A DNA stretch of 64,000 nucleotides from Piromyces finnis (lineage: Eukaryota; Neocallimastigomycota; Neocallimastigomycetes; Neocallimastigales; Neocallimastigaceae): NCBI GenBank assembly GCA_002104945.1, contig MCFH01000046.1, positions 248,001 through 312,000 on the forward strand, read 5' to 3'. A program made the position numbers and the translations under genes. Shown here piece after piece: positions 35,843-49,263 of the stretch. Below the pieces are notes generated by a model. It was not told the origin of the DNA and did not search any database. It was given only the letters and a program-made list of their open reading frames with translations. Every line of letters begins with the position of its first letter. Within the stretch, counting starts at the first letter, position 1.

Positions 35843-37437
35843 TTAATTTTTTTCTCTCATAACTCTTCTTCTATCACCTAACTCTTTTCCTCTTTTACGT
35901 TGTGCAATACGCTAGAATATATAATAATAATAATAATAAAATAATAATAGTTTAATAAATAACATTCTTGTTTATTTATTTAGTAAATTTACTTTAATTT
36001 TAAAAATGAAATATAGGTACCTCAACAGTGGAATTACCATCCTTAAACTTTGCTTTAAATAATACATTCGCGTTATTAAACATACCTTCCTTTAATGAAA
36101 CAACAATAAATTGAGAGCCTTTAAAACGGGTTCTTAAAAGTTGACCAATATTTTGAGTATGAGATAAATCAAGGGCAGCATCAACTTCATCTAAAATATA
36201 CATTGGTGCTGGTTTAAATTGTAAAAGTGATAAAATAAGTGAAAGTGCAATTAAAGATCTTTGACCACCACTAAGTTCAGTTAAACTTTGCTTCCAGACA
36301 CCACCAAGACAAACCTTAACTTCAAGACCTTGAGTGATAATTTGTCCTTCTGGTGGTTCTAATTTTGCTGAATTACCAGGTAAAAGTTCACTAAAAATTG
36401 AACCAAAGTCACTAAATTATCAAATATTAAGTATAATTAGTATTTCAATTACTTTATGTCATTATTTTTATAATTCTTCAATACAAATTTATGTACTTAC
36501 ACATTAACTTTTTCCCATGTTTTTTCTAAAGCTTCTTTCTTATAACCGTCTAAAGATTTAATAGTTTCTTCAATTTTGCTTTTATCTCTTTTTACAGTAG
36601 AAAACATTTGCTTTAATGATGTTTCTTTCTTTTCAACTCTGTGTTATAAAAAAAAAAATTAATTATTATTCTAATCTATTTAATATATTTTAAAACCACA
36701 CATTTTACCTATCAATGGTATCCATAACTTTCATATTAATTTGTTTTCTTAAACTTTCATGACGTTCTTCAAGTTGTTTTAGTTTTATTTTTGATTCACC
36801 AATATTGTGAGCATTAAAATCATATAGAGTATTTTTCTTTCCAAATAATCTATAATATATTATGAAAAATTTATAATATTAATATAACTATTACTTTATA
36901 TAAAAGAAATATTTATAATAATAATAAAATTTGGAAATATGGAATAAAAACTGATGTATTACGATTTTTGTTCATTAATCCATGGATAATCATTTAACAT
37001 ATTTTTTATTAATCTATGAGAATTTTCTTTATCATTATTAAATCTTTCCAGATCATGCTTAATTTTTTTTATGGCTAATTGGATTTCTGTGTTTTGTTTC
37101 GATAGATTATTTAAATCATTTTCTAATCCTTTTAACTGATCATCATATTGAGAAAGTAATTTTCTTTCCTTATCAAGTTCTTCCTTCGATTTTCGATACT
37201 TTGTCTATAAAATATTATTGTTATAATTTTTATTTTAGTTTAAAAATTGTATAAAATTTTATTTTTAAAAGATATCCTTTAATAATTATTTAATAAACTA
37301 CTTACTTCTGTTTCTTTTATTAAATCTTCAAACTCTTTTAACTGAAGTTTATATTTTTCTAAATTTTGATTGATATTACTTTTTTGATCAACAAAAGATT
37401 GTTTTTCTTGTTCCAATTGGTCTTATTTTAAAATTTG

Positions 37438-37492
<55 letters not shown>

Positions 37493-38993
37493 TATATATA
37501 TATATATATTTCATTATTAAAGATTTTCAATATTAATTGATTATATATATATTAATATATACCAATTTCGCATTGAATAACATCAACATTACGCTGATAA
37601 TTCTGTACAATTTTAGTCTGCTTTAAAATATTCTTCTTTGAATTATTAAGATCAACCTAAATATATAATTTTAAATTCTATATAAATAATATGAAATATA
37701 TTTATAGTATTTATTAATTTATTTATATAATACCTTCATTTGTTCAAGCTTTGATTCTTTATTATTGGCAAAATCATTCATTTCATTTTCAATTCTTTTA
37801 GATTCTTTTTTATAATAAGCTAACTTTTCATTTGAACTCTTTGCAATTTCTTCTTGTTCAACTAATTGTTTTTCAATATCCATTACCATTTGTTTACACT
37901 ATATCATTTATTAAAAAGTAAATATTTAAAAAAAAAAAGATTAATTTTATATATATATATAAAGTTTTAGAAAAGCTAAATTAAATAATTTTAAAAACTA
38001 ACTCGGGCGTAAGAGCTTTTTGAAAGTTGGTCATCTAATAAAGACTGTTGATGAAGCATTAAATCGTAATCCTTTTTACATTGTTTATAAATTATAAGTT
38101 TTTGTTGGTAAGCTTCAAACTCGCTCTTTACATTGTGTTCTTGTTCTTCTAATTCATATAATTGATTTTTAAGTTCCTTCAAATCTTGAATTTTGTTTAA
38201 TATGCCAGCAGAAGTGGGCTTTGCACCACCTGACAATGTACCTGATGGATCATAAATATCACCAGCTAGAGTAACACATCTAGCTTTAACATTTGTTTGA
38301 TTACTATACGATAAGTCTCTTGCAACACTAGGATCTATAATTTAAATAAGTTAATAATTATTTTCTATTATAATTTTTTTTTAAAAAAATGCACTTACCA
38401 TTACAAATAAATGTACTACCGAATACTAATCTCATAGCGGATTCAACCTCATCATCATATCCAATGAGTGAAAGTGCAAGATTTGCTTTATTATGCCATA
38501 TACTTTTAGCTTTATCAACTTTCTAATATTGAATTAAATATATATATATTTACTTTTTTAATATAGTAATATAATTATAACTATATATAATACATATAAC
38601 ATACATTTTGTGGTATTGAATAAGCATTAATTTTATTTAATGGCAATATAGTAACTCTTTTTCTTAAACGACCGCGTTCTAATAAATCTGCACCAACAAC
38701 TTCATTTTCTACTACAACCTTCATTAATAATTAATAGATATAAAATATAATTATATTTTCAATAATTAATAAATTTATTTTTGATTTTTATAATTATATA
38801 TATACTTAAACATACATTATATAATCTTCCACCTGCTGTAATTTCTAATGCTAGTGAAGTATCTATTTTATCTTTTGGAATAGTAACTAATTCAGCAACC
38901 AAACCTTTAATCGTTGATCTATCAAATCCTGGATATGGATCAGTGAAATCAAAGTTTAATGATATCAATTGTGAACTTAATCTATCAATTTTC

Positions 38994-39040
<47 letters not shown>

Positions 39041-41649
39041 AATTAAGATTTATATTATATTAATTTACTAAATAAATATATAGGAAAAATTACATCTCGA
39101 AGATATGACATATCTCCTTTAAAGTTTTCTAATTGATTTATATAACTTCGTTCCTTATTTGGATCAATATCAATATTATCAACTTTATTCTAATAAAAAC
39201 ATATATTGTATATATATTAGATTTTAAGATTTTATAATTTATATATATATATTTAATTTATTGAACTAAAAATTTTTTAAATTTTCATTAATTTTACTTT
39301 TAATTCATTTAATTGCTTTTCGATAATTTCTTTTTCTTTTAATAAATTTTTATTTTCTCTTTCAGCTTTATCAGCCTTTGGTTTCCATTCTTTTAAATCT
39401 TCATTAAGATGACTTATTTTAATTCTAGCTTGTTCATTTTCAGTTGATGCAACTGTCATTTGTTTTTTTGATTCTAATACATTAAATTGTAATTATAATT
39501 AAAATTTGTATATTAACTTCAATTATGCTTAAATATTAATTATTTGTAACTACCTCTAAGTTGCTCCATATAACCGTTTTCATGACCTTCTTTAGCGGCC
39601 ATACCAGTAGTAAGTGTTTGTAATAATTCTTCTAATTTCTGTGTTTTCTTTACTTCTTCTTGATGACTTAATTTAATTTCTTCTAACTTTTTATTTTCCA
39701 TATCATATTCATGTTTTTTCTTTGAAATTACTTTTTCTACCTTTATTATTAATTAATATTAATACCATTATTTATGTAATAATTAATAAATACATATATA
39801 ATCTACCTCTTTAGCATTTGATTCAAGAGATTCTAATGATTTTGCTTCTTCTCTCATACTATCAATTTTTAAATCTTTTTGAGTTTTTATTTTTACTAAA
39901 TGTTTTGAAATTTCTTTTACGGCTTCATCCAATTCTTGAAAACGACCACCTGTTTTCAATTCCTGATATATTGTTATTATTTAAATTTTTATATTTAATT
40001 AAGATATAAAATTTCATTATTAAATAAAACAATAATACTTATAAATTGTTAAGAAATTTTAATTTACTTTCTCTCTATGTAATGTTATTTCGTTTATCTC
40101 TTTTTCCATTATTTTTTTTTGTTCTTCAAATTCATTATATTTATTATTTAATTGGTCTAAAACTTGTTGCTTTATTTGAAGATCTTGATCCGAACGTTCC
40201 AATCTTTCCTTTAAATTATAGTATTTTTATATTTAATAATATATATGTCAAAATTGTTAATTATTTGATTTGTATATTATTGGAAATTTAAAATTTATTT
40301 TGAAATCTAATTCCATTAGTATACCTGATTAATTTGGAAATCATATGCAATAATTAATCTTTTTAAATAATCTAATTCCGTTTCAATTTTTTGGTATTCA
40401 ATAAATTCTTTTTTTTGGTTTCTTAGTTTATCTAATTTTGGGAAGATTTCTTCATTTAAAATCTTGAAATTTTTTTTATTAATTATAATTTTAAATTCAA
40501 ATAATTATTTCAAATAGTATATAATAATAAATAATTTATTAAATGTTATATATAATTTTTTGTTAAATTATACTTTAATAATAAATTATATTAATATAAT
40601 TTTTAAATGTGTAATAAAATAAAATAAAATAAAATAAAATTACAGAAGAAATTTCTTCTAATTTCTTATCCTTTTTTGCCATAGTTTCTCTAGCTTTTTT
40701 CTTTTTCTCTTCAAACATACGTGTACCTGCTGCTTCTTCAATCATTGCTAAAATTTCTGGTGGTTTCATATTTAAAACTTGTGTAATTTTACCTTGCATA
40801 ATTAAAAAATGTGGATTATTTACATTAAGCTGAACGGATTGGAAAAGATTAGCAACATTTTGTTGTTGAGCATTATGTCCATTAATTAAATATTTATTAC
40901 GACCACCAATAATAATCTTTTAAATTAAATTTTAATAACAATTATAGAAATTTGTTCATTTTCTTTAATCATTTTATTTAAAAAATATAATGAATATAAT
41001 CTAATATATTTATATATATACTTGACGAGTGACTGAAATTGTTCTAAATTCTTCATAACCTAAAGGACTTTTTGTTCTATCTTCATTATTAAAAACTATT
41101 GTTACTGAAGCTTTTGTAATACCAGCTTGACCTCTTTTATATACCAAATCTTGTAAATTATTTGCTCTTACCTTTTGTGAAATAACAAAATATAATTGTA
41201 ATTATTAATTGATAAAGAAATGAATATATTTGAAAAGTAGATTTTATAATATACACTATTTGGATTTAATATAATTTCCTCATTATTAAAAAGATTAAAT
41301 TTAATTGAACATGTAATTACATGACTTAAATTGGTTATACCAAGTAAAAAACATATAGCATCTAATATATTGGACTTTCCTGAACCATTCAAACCAGTAA
41401 TCGCATTAAATTGTGGATCCCATCCAGTAATTACTGTTCTCGAGGCATAAGATTTGAAACCTTCAATAATTAATTCTTTTTATTTAAAATAATAATATAT
41501 ACAGAATTAATTTCAAAAAACGAAATAATAATATAATTATTATTTAAATAAAGCAAATTATTCTATTTAAAATGGCTTCATCAATTTAAATTTTAATAAA
41601 ATAAAATATAATTTTGCTATTCAACTTCAATAATACCTTGTATTCTCAT
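35843..41649 (-). CDS. SMC2: Condensin ATPase subunit SMC2
   Basis: Core condensin ATPase that compacts mitotic chromosomes with SMC4. Twenty-two exons join in phase to 1195 aa, the usual SMC2 length. First exon is 13 nt (41649-41637, MRIQ); then 41475-41321, 41171-41022, 40916-40644, 40462-40325, 40208-40068, 39962-39807, 39740-39554, 39473-39298, 39189-39094, 38992-38816, 38718-38605, 38522-38399, 38334-38003, 37898-37734, 37656-37563, 37421-37306, 37204-36963, 36849-36709, 36638-36501, 36411-36021, 35911-35843. Walker A GLNGSGKS is at 32-39. [16 protein letters not shown] is diagnostic of SMC2. The hinge includes ITAGGRLYN and [17 protein letters not shown]. Near the end come LSGGQRS (about 1089) and Walker B YILDE (about 1114). 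Coiled-coil arms lie between. Divergent from RRP46 across 436 bp. Confidence 0.96.
37441..37508. repeat. (AAT)n-(TA)n compound microsatellite in an SMC2 intron
   Basis: About sixteen AAT units followed by about nine TA units, inside the intron between exons 16 and 17 of SMC2. Confidence 0.9.
39005..39039. repeat. A35 homopolymer in an SMC2 intron
   Basis: Thirty-five uninterrupted A on the plus strand, preceded by a T run. On the sense strand the intron therefore ends with a long poly-T, then poly-A, then the acceptor AG at 38994-38993. Confidence 0.9.
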
Positions 41650-42085
41650 TGCATTTATAATTTACTAATTTATATTTAAAAAAAAAAGTATTAAGTTTAC
41701 AAATATCTCATTAAAAAATTTTTTTATTAAAAATAAAATATACAGAAATACAAAATAGATTTTGATTTATTAACATATATATATTAAATAAAGTTTTAAA
41801 TTTTTTTTTTTTTTTAATTGTATACTATTTTTCAAAAGTATTAATTATTTATAATGGTATGGTGTTATATATACATTGGTATGACAAGTTTTTTAAAAAA
41901 AAATAATTTTCAAGATATATCTGATCTAACCCTTAATAAATATAAATAATAAATAATATAACATTACAATGTAATATATATATTTAAATTATTCATTTAT
42001 TTTTGTTCAATTAAAAATTTTTTTTTTTTTGTATTATAAAAAATTTTATAAATAACATTTTATAAATTATAAAAAGCAAAAGCAA
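41650..42085. promoter_or_regulatory. Divergent promoter region, SMC2 / RRP46
   Basis: 436 bp between divergent starts. It is AT-rich with a T13 run near 41802-41816. Shared promoter use is inferred from position. Confidence 0.4.
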
Positions 42086-42386
42086 ATGGCAAACGAAGTA
42101 TTACGTGAAGATAAAAGAACAAATTCTCAATTAAGACCAATATCATCAGTATTAAGTTCATTAAATAGAGCAGATGGTTCAGCAAGTTTTTCATTTGGTA
42201 TATTAATTAATTATATATTTAATATAATTAAAAAAAGTTATTAGATTTCAAAATTTAAATTTCAAATCACTAAATAAATTTATTAAAATAATCAATTTTC
42301 AATATTATTAATGTATTTTTATTTTTTATATTTATTGAATATTAAAATAATATATAAATATGATTTAACTAAAATATTAATAATCG

Positions 42387-42419
<33 letters not shown>

Positions 42420-43412
42420 GGAAATTCATCAGTTTTATGTTCAGTATATGGACCACAAGAAGTCAAAATAAAAGATGAATTATTAGATAGAGCTACAGTA
42501 GAAGTTAATATTACACCACAAATTGGAATTGGCTGTATGTTTTTATTATTAAAAATAATATTAGAATTTTAAATATTAAAACATAATATAATTATTTTAA
42601 ATAACATAATCATTTAATTATAATAATAACAGCAACAACAGAAAAGAATATGGAAAGAATTGTTAGAGAAGCATTTAGTGACGTTATAATTACTAGTCTT
42701 CACCCAAGAACTTCTATTTCAATTACTGTTCAAATTACTCAGGATGAAGGATCAGTTAGTTTCATATTATAAGAATACTTTTACGAAATTAATGATATTC
42801 AAAAATATAATATTAATAAATTTTCATTTTAAAATATTAATAATTTAATTTTTTTTGAATTCTTATAATAAAAAAGATAATTTCAACTATTATAAATGCT
42901 GTCTCATTAGCATTAATTGACGCCGGTATTCCACTTCGTTCTACTTTATTATCAGTTACTTGCGCAGTTCAAGAAGATGGTGTAATATTATTAGATCCAT
43001 CTAATGAAGAAATAAAGGTATGAATTAAAAAAATAAATTATGTCTATTTTTTTTTTTTTATTAAAGTTTATTTGGTTTTTTAAACTTTTTTCTATTCAAT
43101 TTATTCTCAGAATGCTACTTCTACGCATGTATTTGCTTTCAGTAATACTTCAAATGATATAATTAGTTCCGAATCTACTGGTACATTTTCTGAAGAAGAG
43201 GTAAAATATAATAATATCCAATAAAACATTTTATATTATAAATATATTTATAGTAAATATCTATTTATTTAATTAATTTATTAATAATACTAAAAATTGT
43301 TTTTTTAAAGTATTTTAAATGTGCTGATATATGTAAATTAGCGGTTTCTTCAGTATTAAAATTTGTTCATTCAGCAATAGAACATAAACTTCAAAAAGAA
43401 CAAAAAAATTAA
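42086..43412 (+). CDS. RRP46: RNA exosome core subunit RRP46 (RNase PH fold)
   Basis: Ring subunit of the eukaryotic exosome, which processes and degrades RNA 3' to 5' in nucleus and cytoplasm. Six exons (42086-42197, 42421-42534, 42633-42754, 42877-43017, 43111-43200, 43311-43412) keep phase and give 226 aa, the usual size. Recognised features are RPISSVLSSLNRADGSASFSFG at the N-terminus, SVLCSVYGPQEVK, the helix NMERIVREAFSDVI, then ALIDAGIPLRSTLLSVTCAV. The DAGIPLR block is typical of RRP46/EXOSC5 and separates it from RRP41 (GDGS-type) and MTR3. The RNase PH active site is not conserved, as expected for eukaryotic ring subunits. Its divergence from SMC2 has no evident functional link. Confidence 0.9.
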
Positions 43413-43944
43413 ATATATCGGTTAATCTTTAGGAATGCATAATAATAATAATAATAATAATAATAAAAGCTTTTTATATAAATCATAACATTTTAGAATT
43501 TTATATTATTTATATTTTTTTTTATTTTATTGAGAAAAACTAATTCAATAAAAATTAACAAATACATACTTTCTTTAATATATATTTTTATGAAAAATAA
43601 CTTATTAAAAAAAATGAATAAATAAAAAATAAAAAACAAAAATCTAAATAAAATTCATTAAAGGAATTTAATCCTCTATATAATGTATTTATATAAGAAA
43701 CTATTCATTAAAAAATAATATACAAGTTTATTGAAAATTTAAAATTTTTTACTATTTTTTTTTTTTTTTTTTGGTCTGACAATTTATCTATAATACAACA
43801 ATCAAAATATTTTACATTAATATATATTAAAGTTAATTATGAATAATATAATAATTATTATAAATAAGTGAAAAACCAAATTTTAAATTATTACTAATAT
43901 AATATGAAAAAAATAAAAATAAAAAATAAAAAAGTACATAAGAT
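43413..43944. other. Spacer between convergent genes
   Basis: 532 bp between RRP46 (+) and the LRR gene (-), with an AAT run near 43439-43468 and a T20 tract near 43757-43773. No gene seen. Confidence 0.6.
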
Positions 43945-45095
43945 TTAGAATAATAAATAAAAAATAACTATGATATTTATTAATATAATTAATAATTTTG
44001 AGTTTAAAGATCTATTAGCTGATGATGGAAGACTTTTCATATCTTTCTGAGAATTATTGTTGCAAATATCTGTATTATCTGTATAAAAAGATTCCGGAAT
44101 TGTACCTGTAATATAGTTATTTTCAACACAACTATTATCATGTAGATTTATATTATTTTAGTTTATAAATAAAAATTTAGTAGTTTATAATAAAAACTGA
44201 TTAAGAAACTTACAAATATTCAAGATTTAAAGTTTCATAACTTAAACCTTTTGGAAGATCACCAAAGAAAAAGTTATTACCAAGATTTCTAATAAAGTTA
44301 TTAATAATTGAAATTGAAATATTAGAAAATAAAATAATTAGTAATAATAATTATTATTAACATAGACACTTACAAATTATTGATATTAAGATTTTGTCCA
44401 ACTTCTACTGGAATTTCACCTCTTAATTTATTAGAGTTTAAATTACTATATAATAATATAAAATATATTTATGTTAATAAGTAAATTATTTAATATGTTT
44501 ATTATCAAAAAGTAATTTTATATATATTTACAGTTCTTCAATCTTTGATAATTTATGAAAATTTGATGGTATATTTCCAGTAAGTTCATTATTATTCATG
44601 ACACTGTTTAAATAATTTAAATGAGAATTTATATTGAATAACAAGAATATAAAATTAAAAATAAAATAATATTATATTTATATATTTATATGACATACGC
44701 ATATCTTAATTCGTGTAAATCTGCAAATGAATCTGGTATATTTCCATGAAATTTATTGTTTGATATATTTCTGTTGATAAATTATATAAAATTATTTAGA
44801 TAACATTATAATAAATAAATAATATATTTTCTAGTAAGAGTTTAAATTTTACAATTTAATTAAGTTTTCCATATTTCCAATTTTTGAAGGTAATTCACTA
44901 TCAATTTCATTATTTTGAAGATATCTTTTTATTATAATATTATGACAATTTTAATATTATATTAGAAAATTTAAGAAGGAAATAGTTTATAATAATAATA
45001 TATTCGAGAATTATTATATTACTAACAGATATTCTAAATTATTCAATTTAGATACGCTATCCGGCAAGCTCGTTAATTTATTATTACTTAAATCA

Positions 45096-45137
<42 letters not shown>

Positions 45138-45729
45138 AATATAAATATTTAAAAAAAAATTCTATAATAAAATAGACCATATTAAATATTTTAATCTTTT
45201 ATAATAATTACAGATATTTAAGTTCTTTTAAATTTCCAATTGATTCTGGAATAGGACCACTAAGATTGTTATTATTTAAACATCTATGTAAAAATAATTT
45301 TTATAATTCTTAATTAATATCATAAAAATATATTCACTACAAGATTTTAAAGCATTTTAATTATATTTTAAGTAAAATTAAATTAACTTACAAGTATTGT
45401 AAAGAATTGAATTCACCTATTATATCATATAAATCACCACTAATTGTTTTTCCTTCTAAATATCTATAATTTATTTCAATATATATTAATTTATTAATTA
45501 TACTTTTTTATTTATTATCATTTTAATTATACAATACTTACAAATCTGTAATATCATTTTTTGAATTACAGAAAATAACTTCTGAGCTAGCACAACAACC
45601 ATCACTTGTATTCCAATTAACTTCTACATTCCATTTTGTTAAGATATCAGCTAATTTATCACAATCACTTTTACAATGGCAAGCAACAATTAGTACTATT
45701 ATGAGTACACTAAATAATAAGATTTTCAT
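43945..45729 (-). CDS. Secreted leucine-rich-repeat protein, one repeat per exon
   Basis: Ten exons (45729-45542, 45463-45392, 45283-45212, 45095-45027, 44924-44853, 44770-44699, 44603-44532, 44445-44374, 44288-44214, 44131-43945) join in phase to 316 aa. Residues 1-19 are a signal peptide ending near CHCKS. A Cys-rich cap follows, with a CC pair, resembling the N-terminal cap of plant-type LRR proteins. Eight internal exons each encode one repeat of the LxLxxNxLxGxIPxxIGxLxxLxxL type; examples are NNNNLSGPIPESIGNLKEL and NSNKLRGEIPVEVG. Every internal intron is phase 2 and falls inside the same Leu codon. The C-terminus has a partial repeat, a polar Ser/Asn stretch and ~17 hydrophobic residues with no charged tail, suiting a GPI-anchor signal or membrane anchor. 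Likely a surface adhesion or recognition protein; ligand unknown. Confidence 0.92.
45098..45135. repeat. A38 homopolymer in an LRR-gene intron
   Basis: Thirty-eight A on the plus strand, directly at the acceptor side of the intron before exon 4. On the sense strand it forms an extreme poly-T tract ending in TTTTAG. Confidence 0.9.
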
Positions 45730-47142
45730 TTTATGAGAATTTTTTATGTATGTGAAATTTGAAGATCGAGGTCTTTAATCTTTAATGTAATAGAATATTA
45801 TTGTATTATTAAAAATTCTAATCAAACTTAGAATTTGTTTTTTTTTTATCTTTTTTTTTTTTAAAATTTCTTTAGTGTATATAAATTTTTATAATTATAA
45901 TAAAAACCTTATTATATAATATCTTATTATATCATAATTGTTTAAATATTACAATAATACTCTTAATATATATTTTAATATTTTTATATTAATAATTTAA
46001 TGTGTTAATAATTCAAAAAGGAAATAAGTAAAATTTTGTGGTTACATTTTTTAATATATAAAAAAGCGGTTAATTTTGATTATAAATAAATATAAATTCT
46101 AATAAATATAATTTTGAAAATTTCCTTATTTATCAATTGTTCTACTTATTTTTTAGGATTTTAATAAAAGAATATAAACTTTATTATATTAAAATTTTTA
46201 ATCAATTTAACCAATACAATATAATATATAAATTATAATATATACAAATTGTGTAACAAAATTTTATACTTCATTTTTATTATTTTTATTTTAAATATTA
46301 CAATATTTCAGTACATTATGTATAATTTCAAAAATGTATGTATTGCATCTTAAAGAATTAATCTTACAAATAATGTAAATGTGGATTTTTTTATTATATA
46401 AATTATTCTCTTCTAATACTAAATTATAATTAATAAAACCAACATATCAAGGATTAAAAAAAATGATTTATGGCCAATCATTGGTAAAAAATAATTTAAT
46501 TTCATTTTATACATAAAAATAAAACATTTAATTATTTATATAAAAATTAAAGAAAAAGAAAATAATTTGTTATATAAATTTAAAAATATTGAATATCACT
46601 TTATACAACATAATATTAAAAGTATATATTTTAAAAGAATAATAAAAATATTATAAAAAAATATTATTAAAATAGTAAATTTTCTTATTATTATTTTATT
46701 GGAATTTAAATTTCATATCTTTATAATTTAAATTCTAAGTAACTATTAATTTCTCTCACAGAAACAAAATAAATATTAAATAATATATACAAAAAATACA
46801 ACAATAAAACAATAGTGTAAGATATAAAATTCTAAGATTAATTCTAAAAGGAAAAATTATATTCAAGTTAGAGAATTATCATTGAATATCTAACATTTAA
46901 TTCAAAATATATGTCTAATTAGTATTTAATTCTTAATTAAAATGGATAACTGATCTTATTATTATATATTAAATTATAAAAAAAAATACTTTAAATAATT
47001 TATAAATATTTTATGCAAGGTTTTCAATAAAAAGTATTATAAAAATATTATTAAAATTTGTATTAATTTTTCTTTTTTATTATTTTAATTTTTTTTTTTT
47101 TTTATATTAAGTATTAATTATATTCAATAATAAATTTTTAGG
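45730..47142. other. 1.4-kb gene-free region between divergent genes
   Basis: Upstream of both the LRR gene (-) and RFC4 (+). AT-rich, only short spurious frames. A CTTTTTTAGG-like acceptor lies just before the RFC4 ATG, so a 5'-UTR intron there is possible. Confidence 0.6.
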
Positions 47143-49263
47143 ATGGATTTAATGTTAGGAAAGAATAAAAAAGCTTCATTGAATAAAGATGAAAATAAAA
47201 TTGAACTATGGGTTGAAAAATAGTAATATATTTTTATTACAATACTATATTATAAATTTATTTGTTTCTTTCTATCTTTTTCTTTTTCCTTTTTTTTTTT
47301 TTTTTCTTATCTTTTTTTACTAATATATATTTAAAAAAAAAAAAAAGTCGTCCTAAGAATATGGATGAAGTTAGTTCTCAGGAAGAAGTTGTAAAAGTTT
47401 TAAGAAAAACAATGGAAACAAAAAATGTTAGTTTTTTCTTATTAATATTTGTTATAAATCATATTTTTTATATATGTATATCTATTTATTAATTCATTTA
47501 CATTTATATATATTATATATCAATAATTATCAATAATTAAATATAATATTATGCCCAAATTTTGTTTCTATTTCAATATTTACAAAAACTCAATATTAAA
47601 AATTTTAATATGAATTCTTTCTAAAATGAATAAATTTTTAATTATTAACATCAAATTCTTATAATGGAACATTTATACTATGATCATTAACTAAAATAAT
47701 ATTAATTAAATTCAACCCTAAATTCATTAAATGAATTGTTTTTGATATCAATTATTAATTTTTAATAATATTTATAAATTTTAATTAATTTTAATTTAAA
47801 ATTAAATTGCATTAAATACATATATTATATTTAAAAATAGTTACCACATTTGCTATTCTATGGTCCACCAGGTACAGGAAAAACTTCAACAATTTTAGCA
47901 TTAGCAAGAGAATTATATGGGTAATTTATTATAATATATATTTTGAAAATAATAAATTCTTTGTTCTATGCATATCATGTATATGACAATTTATAATTAA
48001 ATATATAACACTTTATTTTTATTTCATTTCAAAAAGACCTGAATTAATGAAATCAAGAGTTCTAGAATTAAATGCTTCAGATGATAGAGGTATTGATGTT
48101 ATCAGAGAAAAGGTTAAAAATTTTTCAAGACTTGCAGTATCACAAAATACAAAGTAATTATCTTTAAAATATATTATAATAGAAATATATATATATGCAA
48201 TAAATATAAATATAAATATATTTGAAATATATAATTTTTATCAACTATTAATGAAAGTGGAAATGCTTCATGTCCACCATATAAAATAGTTATATTAGAT
48301 GAAGCTGATTCAATGACTAATGATGCTCAAACTGCATTAAGACGAACTATGGAAATTAGTTCAAAAGTTACAAGATTTTGTCTTATTTGTAATTATGTCA
48401 GTAGGTTAGTAAAATAATATGTGTTTATAATAATAACTTTATAGGATTGTTAATTTAACCTTTATATTTATAAACGTAATAAAAATTCTTTATAAATTCT
48501 TTTATTATTATAACATATTATATTATAGAATTATTGATCCATTAACATCAAGATGTGCAAAATTCCGTTTTAGATCACTTGCACAAGAAAGTATGAAATC
48601 TCGTCTTGAAGAAATATGTAAATGTGAAAATATTCCATATACCAATGAAGTAAGTTATGTATTAAAATATAGTCGGTTAATAATTCTTTTTAATATTTAT
48701 CCTTTATTCAAATATTTTAGGCTTTAACTGAACTAATTAATGTATCAGAAGGAGATATGAGAAAGTCAATTACATATCTTCAAAGTGCTTCCCAATTAAG
48801 TAAAATTGAAGGTTCTTTAACACCAAATATGATTTTGGAACTTGCAGGGGTATATAATGTTAAATAATTTACTAATAATAAATATTATATTTATTAACAA
48901 TAATATATATTTAGGTTATTCCAAACGAAATTGTGGATCAAGTAATAAGAGTTTGGATTAAAGGTACATCAAATGAAAAAATGGAAATGGCTAACAATAT
49001 AATTTTATCAGGATATTCATTATCAAAGTTATTAACTCAAGTAAGTTTATATATCATAAATTCATTAATTATAAATATCTGAATAAAAACTAAAAGAAAA
49101 AAATTTAAAGATTAATAAAAGACTAGTTGAAAGTATTGAATATTCCTCAAAAATTAAGTGTTACATGGTAAAATATTTGGGTATGGCAGATAAAGCATTA
49201 GTTGAAGGAGCGGATGAAAAATTACAATTACTTAGTCTATTACATTCAGAACTTCATTCATAA
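47143..49263 (+). CDS. RFC4: Replication factor C subunit 4 (yeast Rfc2 type)
   Basis: Small AAA+ subunit of the clamp loader that places PCNA on primed DNA. Nine exons (47143-47222, 47348-47426, 47841-47920, 48037-48153, 48258-48404, 48529-48649, 48721-48849, 48915-49040, 49111-49263) join in phase to 343 aa. WVEKYRPK at the N-terminus is the RFC box II motif and spans the first junction. Walker A is [11 protein letters not shown] (about 59-69), then [17 protein letters not shown], Walker [10 protein letters not shown], and the SRC arginine-finger motif [10 protein letters not shown]. The C-terminal collar has [19 protein letters not shown], which with the KVKNF segment points to RFC4/Rfc2 among the four small subunits. 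A methionine at the second intron's edge could mislead gene finders into a short model. Confidence 0.94.
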
